Of a stretch of DNA of 64,000 nt, positions 58,401 through 64,000 are shown one piece after another (positions within the stretch are counted from its first letter, which is position 1; each line of letters opens with the position of its first letter). The notes beneath the pieces are model-generated. The model was not told the origin of the DNA. It made no database searches and was given only the letters and a program-made list of their open reading frames with translations. The position numbers and the translations under genes were made by a program. The stretch comes from Boswellia sacra (Eukaryota > Streptophyta > Magnoliopsida > Sapindales > Burseraceae): positions 1,594,173 through 1,658,172 of the forward strand of contig SNVD02002538.1 in NCBI GenBank assembly GCA_013180625.2. The letters run 5' to 3'.

Positions 58401-59599
58401 GAAGAACAAGTTCATCATCTTCTCAAAACTTTGAGTTATCTCCTGAATACCTTTTGGGCCTTGTTGCAACAATGACCAGAGATAATTAAAAGCAGTAACC
58501 CTAGCAGACTAGTCAGAACTTAGACTGAGTCCTTCACTTAAAGCATCGTTGAGAAAGGCTAGACCATCTGTGTAATTTGAAATCTCTCCAAGTGACAGCT
58601 GGCTATCATCAAAACTCCTTCTCCTGCTAGCAGACATCCGTCCAAATACATGCTTCCTCAAAAGTGGCCTTTGGAAATTTGGAATGTAACTGTTTTGTGA
58701 ATCCCTAAAGTTTCCATCTTTATATGGTGTGTCCAGATACTGTCTGTCGATCTGCGAGTTCGTGCAACGCCTTGCCTCCCTATTGTCATTATTCTCTTCA
58801 ACAGAGCCTTTTTCTTGTAGCTTCTCAAAAGCCCTTCTAGCTGAATATGATGAAAAGGATGGCAAAGACTCGGTTGGCACATTACTATAATACGATAATC
58901 TATTAGAATCTTTGGAAGCTTGAATTTGAGTAATGATATCAAACACTATCAGACCAACATTGCGGCTATTACCTTTATTTACACCACAGGCAACTGATTC
59001 CACTGAGGTGTTTGTATGATCATTAGAAGCTGGAACAGTAGTAGGGATTGGTGGATCACGAGATGATGGAGGTTCAACTCCTGCACTAGGGAGTAATAAG
59101 AAATATAAAAATTAGCTGCTCACAGATGATTCAAACTTTAACTCATTAAACAATCTAACAAATAGCCATCAATTCATCCTGAATGATTTAAAGCTAGTTC
59201 CATAGACTATGAAAGACATTAAAGCAAGCAAAACAATTTAATACCTAGATCCAAGCTAGATGATCGAAGAGTTGAAGGGTTCTGTTTGTCAGATATCTCC
59301 AAAACCCTAAGCATGCTTTCAATTGCAGTAACTTTCTGTTTGCTTGCGTGCAGTACACTTTCTAGACTCCGCTCACTGCCTTTACTAAGGGACTTTGTTT
59401 ATGAGAGTAGTCCAGAAGAAAGAGATGTTCCTGAGGATAAACTTGAACTTTTGTCCATCACAACAATAACAGAAGTTCCATATCCAGGTAGATTGGAAGG
59501 AGTTGATGTATGAGGGGTAAAGGACATATGTCCACCTCTGTCACAGAGAGAAGGAGAAGCATGTCGTCTATGCATGTCCCTATCCTCTTCATTTATTAT
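55415..59599 (-). pseudogene. CLASP: CLASP (CLIP-associated microtubule protein) pseudogene fragment with introns
   Basis: CLASP binds microtubules through TOG/HEAT arrays. Exons of its C-terminal half, in coding order: 59245-59599, 57337-59080, 57041-57142, 55985-56089, 55833-55907, 55681-55749, 55415-55483. Recognisable segments: SKQKVTAIESMLRVLEIS, LQQGPKGIQEI, HHKVAQAALLTLADIIPNCR, SVEEQNSLRRSLEQFTPRIE, LEVLDDFDSSIREVALSLIN and VIVPLLVTEDEKTLVT. Splice sites are kept (one donor at 57040 is GC). Premature stops occur at 59399-59401, 58509-58511 (a Trp codon in relatives) and 57476-57478, and a frameshift near 57645. No final exon is found below 55415, and upstream exons would lie beyond the copia element at 59722. 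Retained introns mean a genomic duplication, not a retrocopy. Confidence 0.88.
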
Positions 59600-59721
59600 C
59601 TGTCAAAACCACATTCTCTTGTCAAATATGGTCTACTTTGTGGAAGTACATAAAAACATTCTTTGAATAGAAAACAAGCTATATACGCTTTGAATGGCAG
59701 GATCAAAGGATGAAAACAACT

Positions 59722-61039
59722 TGTTAGCCCTAAGGCTACATGATAATTTTGATGATAACAATACACATTGATTAATTGAGATTTACTAACATGTTTATTT
59801 ATGTGCAAGATTAAGATCATTGAAATAATTTTAAAATCAAGAAGAGGCTTATTAAAATGAAGTGTTGAAGCTAAGGAGAAGACTACATGTTAAAGGCACC
59901 AAAGTTTAAGAACAAGGATTGACTCAAGGAATGTGACACATGAGCAATGTTCAATCAATTGGTCATATATATCTCTACAAATATCCAAATGACGTGATTC
60001 TTGAGCCTTTGGAAAGCTTACTCAATTTATAACATTTCATATGTTTTAATGAAATTCAAATTTCAAGTGCAAGGTTGTCCAAATCATCATGCAAGTTGAA
60101 AGACAAATGGAAGTAGCTGAAATGAGCACCGAATACTCCTTTGGACATATCTTGAGCTAGAAAAATCAAAATGACTTTATTCTTGCGGCATTGGAAATAT
60201 TACTTAATGAAAAACATTTCATATGTTTTGAAGAAATTCAAATTTCAAATGGAAGGCTGACATAATTGACATGCAATTCGGTGGACTGACACAGAGAAGA
60301 AAAATCAACTCACATGAGCACCGAATGGTGTTTTAGCCATATATTAAGATAGAGATATCCAAATGCTTTGATTCTTAATGTTTTGGAAATCTTATTCAAA
60401 TATTCAGATCTTTTATGTTTTGAATAAATTCAAATTTCAAACGGAACGCTGACAGAATTATCATTCAATTTGGTGGACTGACACAAGAAAGAAAAATCAA
60501 GTCACATGAGCACCGAATGGTGTTTTGGCCATATCTTGAACTACAGATATCCAAATGACTTGATTCTTGATGCGTTGGAAATATTATTCAAATGTGCATA
60601 TCTTTTATGTTTTGCAGATTTCCAAATTTCAAACAGAACATTGACAAACATGGCAGACAAGATTACGGTTTTTATGGTGGGCAGAAAATTTGGAGATGGT
60701 GTCTTCACTTGATTAAGTTCATCTCATTTGCCTATAAAAGGAGCCATTCTCCCATGCATTCAACAAGTGCAAGAGAAGCATTTTATCAAGCAAAAAGCAA
60801 GAGAAATATCAAGTCTAGAGAGCTTTTATATTATTTATCTTTAATAACTTCTCTCGATTGTTCATTATTGTTATTCTCTCGATTGCATCTTTAATAACTT
60901 CTAATTTCATCTTCTTCACCTTTATTCTCAAAGAAAGAGTGAACTAATTTTGATCTTTCAAGAAAAGTTTTATAAATCCGTTTTGATAAATAAAAACTCA
61001 ATTCACCCCCCCTCTTGGATTGCCATACCTGGGTCAACA
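59722..61039 (+). repeat. 5' LTR of the second copia element, with internal ~190-base repeats
   Basis: Starts TGTTAGCCCTAAGG and ends GGGTCAACA. Four diverged direct repeats of about 182-192 bases begin at about 59942, 60124, 60316 and 60508; each carries a GAGCACCGAAT-like start, CATATCTTGA, a TCCAAATGACTTGATTCTTG-like centre and AAATTCAAATTTCAAA. TATA box CTATAAAAGG at 60732-60741. Confidence 0.85.
60732..60741 (+). promoter_or_regulatory. TATA box of the copia LTR
   Basis: CTATAAAAGG, about 300 bases before the inner LTR end, immediately after the repeat array; suits start of the genomic transcript near 60765. Confidence 0.6.
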
Positions 61040-61041
61040 AG

Positions 61042-61055
61042 TGGTATCAAAGCAA
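61042..61055 (+). other. Primer-binding site of the second copia element
   Basis: TGGTATCAAAGCAA, complementary to the 3' end of initiator tRNA-Met with one change, two bases inside the LTR. Confidence 0.88.
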
Positions 61056-61095
61056 GGTTGCTCAATTTTTTAAATCTTAATCGATTGTTTGAGCT

Positions 61096-62825
61096 ATGAC
61101 AACTTTTAATTCAACTTCATATGTTGAGGGACTTTCTATCTCTAGACCTCCATTTTTTAATGGAAGTGATTACTCTTATTGGAAAACTAGAATGAGTATT
61201 TTCTTGAAATCTTTTGATTATGATTTGTGGTCTATTTTTGGAAGGACCTTTTGTTCCTACCAAAATTGAAAATGGGGAATGCATGCTTAAAGAACCTAAA
61301 GAGTTTAGTGAAGATGATAAAAAGAAATTGAGTTTGAATGCTAAAGCTATGAATGTGTTATATTGTGCTCTAGATAGAAATGAGTTTAATAGAATATCTA
61401 CTTGTTCTACGGCACAAGAAATATGGCACACACTTGAAGTAACTCATGAAGGAACTAGTCAAGTTAAAGAATCCAAAATTAGTATGCTAGTTCATAGTTA
61501 TGAGCTTTTTAAGATGAAATCGGATGAATCAATTTCTGAAATGTTTACTAGATTTACGGATATTATTAATAGTTTGAAATCTCTTGGTAAATCTTATTCT
61601 AATGTTGAAATGGTGAGAAAGATTCTTAGGTGTCTACCAAAATCTTGGGAGCCAAAGGTGACGGCAATTCAAGAAGCAAAGGACCTCACCAAACTACCAT
61701 TAGAAGAACTTATGGGTTCTCTCATGACTCATGAAATCACCTTGAAGGAGAATGAAGAAGATTTCAAGAAAAAAAAATATCGCTTTCAAATCTTCAACAA
61801 AAGAAGATGATGAGTCCGACGATGAAGGAGATGATGAAGATCTTGCATTCATCACAAGAAAGCTAAAAAGGATGATTAGAAGAAACCAAGGATTCAAGAA
61901 GAATTCTAGAAGGGAGTACAAAGGGCAAAGCTCAAAGCAAGATAAGAAAAATGATCAAGTCATTTGCTATGAGTGCAAGAAACCGGGACATGTAAAGATG
62001 GATTGTCCTTACTTCAAGAGGCAAAACAAGAAATCCAAAGCAATGAAAGCACAAATTGGGATGATAGTGAAGCTAGCTCCACCGAAGAAGAAGATTGCGA
62101 AGTGGCAAACATGTGCTTCATGGCTTTAAGTGAAGATGAGGTAAGTATTCTAAACTATGATCCTAAACTTTCATATGATGAATTACTTGAAGCATTCCAA
62201 AATTTACATGTGCAAGTTGATAAGCAAAATTCAAAAATTAATGCTTTCAAAAAGAAGTCAAAAATCATGTTATCTCAATTAGAAGAGGTGGTAGAAATAA
62301 ATGAAGCTTTAGAAAATGAAAATGAAATTTTAAAGCAAAAAGATTTTGAAAGTTTGGAAAGTCAAATACATTTTTAAAAACTGAAAATGACATTTTAAAA
62401 CAAAAGGATTTTGATAAATTGGAGAAACAAAATGCTATTTTGAAAAAGGAAAATAATGACTTAAGAAATATTGTTGATAGTTTTACAAAAAGCACAAAAA
62501 ATTTGAATTCTATGTTACAAAACCAAAGGTGTGTTTTTGATAAAAGAGGTTTAGGATATAAAACTCATAAAAATCAAAAGTATTTTAAAAATTATTTTGC
62601 TCATGCATCTTTTAGGAATAATCCTAATCATTCATGTACTTATTGTGGAAGAAAAGGACACAAAGTGCATTCTTGCTATATTAAGAGAAATCCTAATTTG
62701 AAACAAATATGGGTTCCAAAAAGTACCATAACTAACCCCCAAGGACCCAAGAACTTTTGGGTACCAAAAAGTTACTCCTTGAATGTTGATTGTAGAGACA
62801 AAGTGGCAAACACAAGTGGTACTTA
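61096..62825 (+). pseudogene. Copia gag of the second element (frameshifted)
   Basis: Probable start ATG at 61096 (MTTFNSTSYVEGLSISRPPF). A frameshift near 61238 separates this from the main UBN2 Gag frame (61214-61810: FVPTKIENGECMLKEP, CSTAQEIWHTLEVTHEGTSQ). A second shift near 61780 leads to the first zinc knuckle CYECKKPGHVKMDC (about 61966-62008). A long Lys/Glu/Asn-rich coiled-coil stretch follows (62150-62500), then the second knuckle CTYCGRKGHKVHSC (about 62635-62676). Stops at several places make it non-functional. Confidence 0.88.
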
Positions 62826-63976
62826 GATAGTGGATGCTCAAGGCATATGACCGGAGATGCCTCCAAGTTCTCAAGATTAATCATGAAGAAAGGAGGATAT
62901 GTGACCTTCGGTGATAATGCCAAAGGAAGGGTAATCGGACATGGTGATATTGGTAACCCTTCTTCACCTATTATTAAAGATGTTTTGCTTGTTCATGGTT
63001 TAAAACATGATTTGATTAGCATTAGTCAATTGTGTGATAAGGGATATTTTGTACTTTTGAGCCTAATAGATGTTTGATTAAGGATGTTAGTAACAATAAG
63101 ACATTATTTGTTGGTAATAGATGTGGTAATATTTATACAATTGATATTGATGTTAATGATCACGTAGAAAATTGTTTCATTGTTAATCATGATGCTTGGT
63201 TATGGCATAGAAGGTTAGGTCATGCTAGCATGGACACAATTTCAAAACTTTTAAAAATGATTTAATTGATGATCTTTCAAAAATAAAATTTGAAAAGCAT
63301 AAGATTTGTGATGCTTGTCAATTTGAAAAACAAGTGAGAACTTCTTTTAAAAAATTTCAACAAATAAACCTTTATAATTACTTCATTTGGATTTATTTGG
63401 ACCATCAAGAAATCCAAAGCCTTGGTGGAAAGTATTATGTTTTTGTTATTGTGGGATTGATTATCAAGATTTCACTGGGTAATTCTTGAAAAACTAAAAA
63501 TGAGGCCATACAAGCTTTTTCAAAATTTTTGTCCAAAAAGAGTTCCAAAATCAAAAAGGATATTCTATTGTGTTCCATTAGGATGGATCATTGGTGGTGA
63601 AGTAGACAATGTTGCATTTGAAAATCTTTGTGATGAAAATGGTTTTGAGCATAATTTTTCCTCACCTAGAACTCCACAACAAAATGGTGCTGTTGAGAGA
63701 AAAAATAGGACTATCACAGAAATGGCTAGGACCATGTTACTTGAAAATAATTTGCCAAAATATTTTTGGGCCGAAGCCGTTAATACCGCATGCTTTATAA
63801 TCAATAGAGTCCATATTAGAGCTTTAATAAAGAAAACTTCTTATAAACTTTGGAAAGGAAGAAAACCCAACATTGGATTTTTTAAAGTTTTTGGATGTAA
63901 ATGTTTTATTTTAAACACCAAGGATAACCTTGAAAAATTTGATGCAAAAGCCGATGTTGGAATTTTTGTTGGCTAA
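62800..63976 (+). pseudogene. Copia protease and integrase of the second element (frameshifted)
   Basis: Protease motif LDSGCSRHMTGD starts near 62823. Pre-integrase segment DAWLWHRRLGHASMDTISK is at about 63192-63248, then ICDACQFEKQVRTSF (HHCC zinc region). The integrase core is damaged around 63390-63480, with the first Asp in LDLFGPS. The later core at 63500-63976 has SSPRTPQQNGAVERKNRTIT with the catalytic Glu, then YFWAEAVNTACFIINR. It is cut near the window edge. Confidence 0.88.
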
Positions 63977-64000
63977 TCCAACCATAGTAAAGCATATAGA

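Larger units (their letters stand above)
59722..64000 (+). mobile_element. Ty1-copia element (SIRE-like gag-pol), 5' part, decayed, runs off the window
   Basis: 5' LTR 59722-61039, tRNA-Met primer site, gag with two zinc knuckles, protease and integrase up to the window edge. Order and the large coiled-coil gag extension suggest the SIRE/Maximus lineage. Several frameshifts and stops are present. The 3' part, and thus the target duplication, lies outside the window. Confidence 0.88.

Noticed and set aside
60124..60700. CRISPR-like array in the copia LTR repeats
   Set aside because: Repeat units are about 190 bases, diverged and adjacent, in a plant LTR; there are no short repeats with unique spacers.

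Overview
The window is plant nuclear DNA, most likely from a eudicot: AT-rich, with GT-AG introns, an intact chloroplast-type protease gene, and dense Ty1-copia, Ty3-gypsy, hAT, CACTA and Mutator-like remains plus an endogenous pararetrovirus-like fragment. I cannot name the species.

Layout. 624-10560: an old, 5'-truncated Athila-like Ty3/gypsy element on the minus strand. 10561-15793: intergenic DNA with one hAT-like non-autonomous element. 15794-25987: the one clearly functional host gene, SPPA (plastid protease IV / signal peptide peptidase A), minus strand, 13 exons, 682 codons, with a hAT-like element in an intron. 26714-29745: a hAT-like non-autonomous element split by a small non-autonomous LTR element (27395-29337). 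30239-47177: a decayed Ty1-copia element (minus strand) split by a complete and much younger Athila-like element (32294-43829). Each insertion from 27395 to 47177 has a visible target duplication: CTGTT, ATGGG and TGGAC. 48727-50693: a movement-protein-bearing pararetrovirus-like relic. 50766-54905: broken pieces of hAT, CACTA and MULE transposons. 55415-59599: a CLASP pseudogene fragment that keeps its introns. 59722 to the window end: the 5' part of a second decayed copia element (plus strand).

The most unusual object is the pair of Athila-like elements. Where Athila elements usually have an env-like ORF, between integrase and the 3' LTR, both carry the same two extra genes. One is a member of the plant LOG family (cytokinin riboside 5'-monophosphate phosphoribohydrolase, the one-step cytokinin-activating enzyme), present as an intronless full-length ORF. 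The other is a 182-residue basic, cysteine-containing ORF whose middle resembles the cysteine-rich nucleic-acid-binding proteins of carlaviruses. In the young copy both cargo ORFs are open although gag-pol carries several one-base frameshifts; in the old copy both are broken. A TATA-like box lies just upstream of the LOG ORF. I infer a retrotransposon lineage that captured a hormone-activation gene (by an mRNA route, since introns are absent) and kept it through at least two rounds of transposition.
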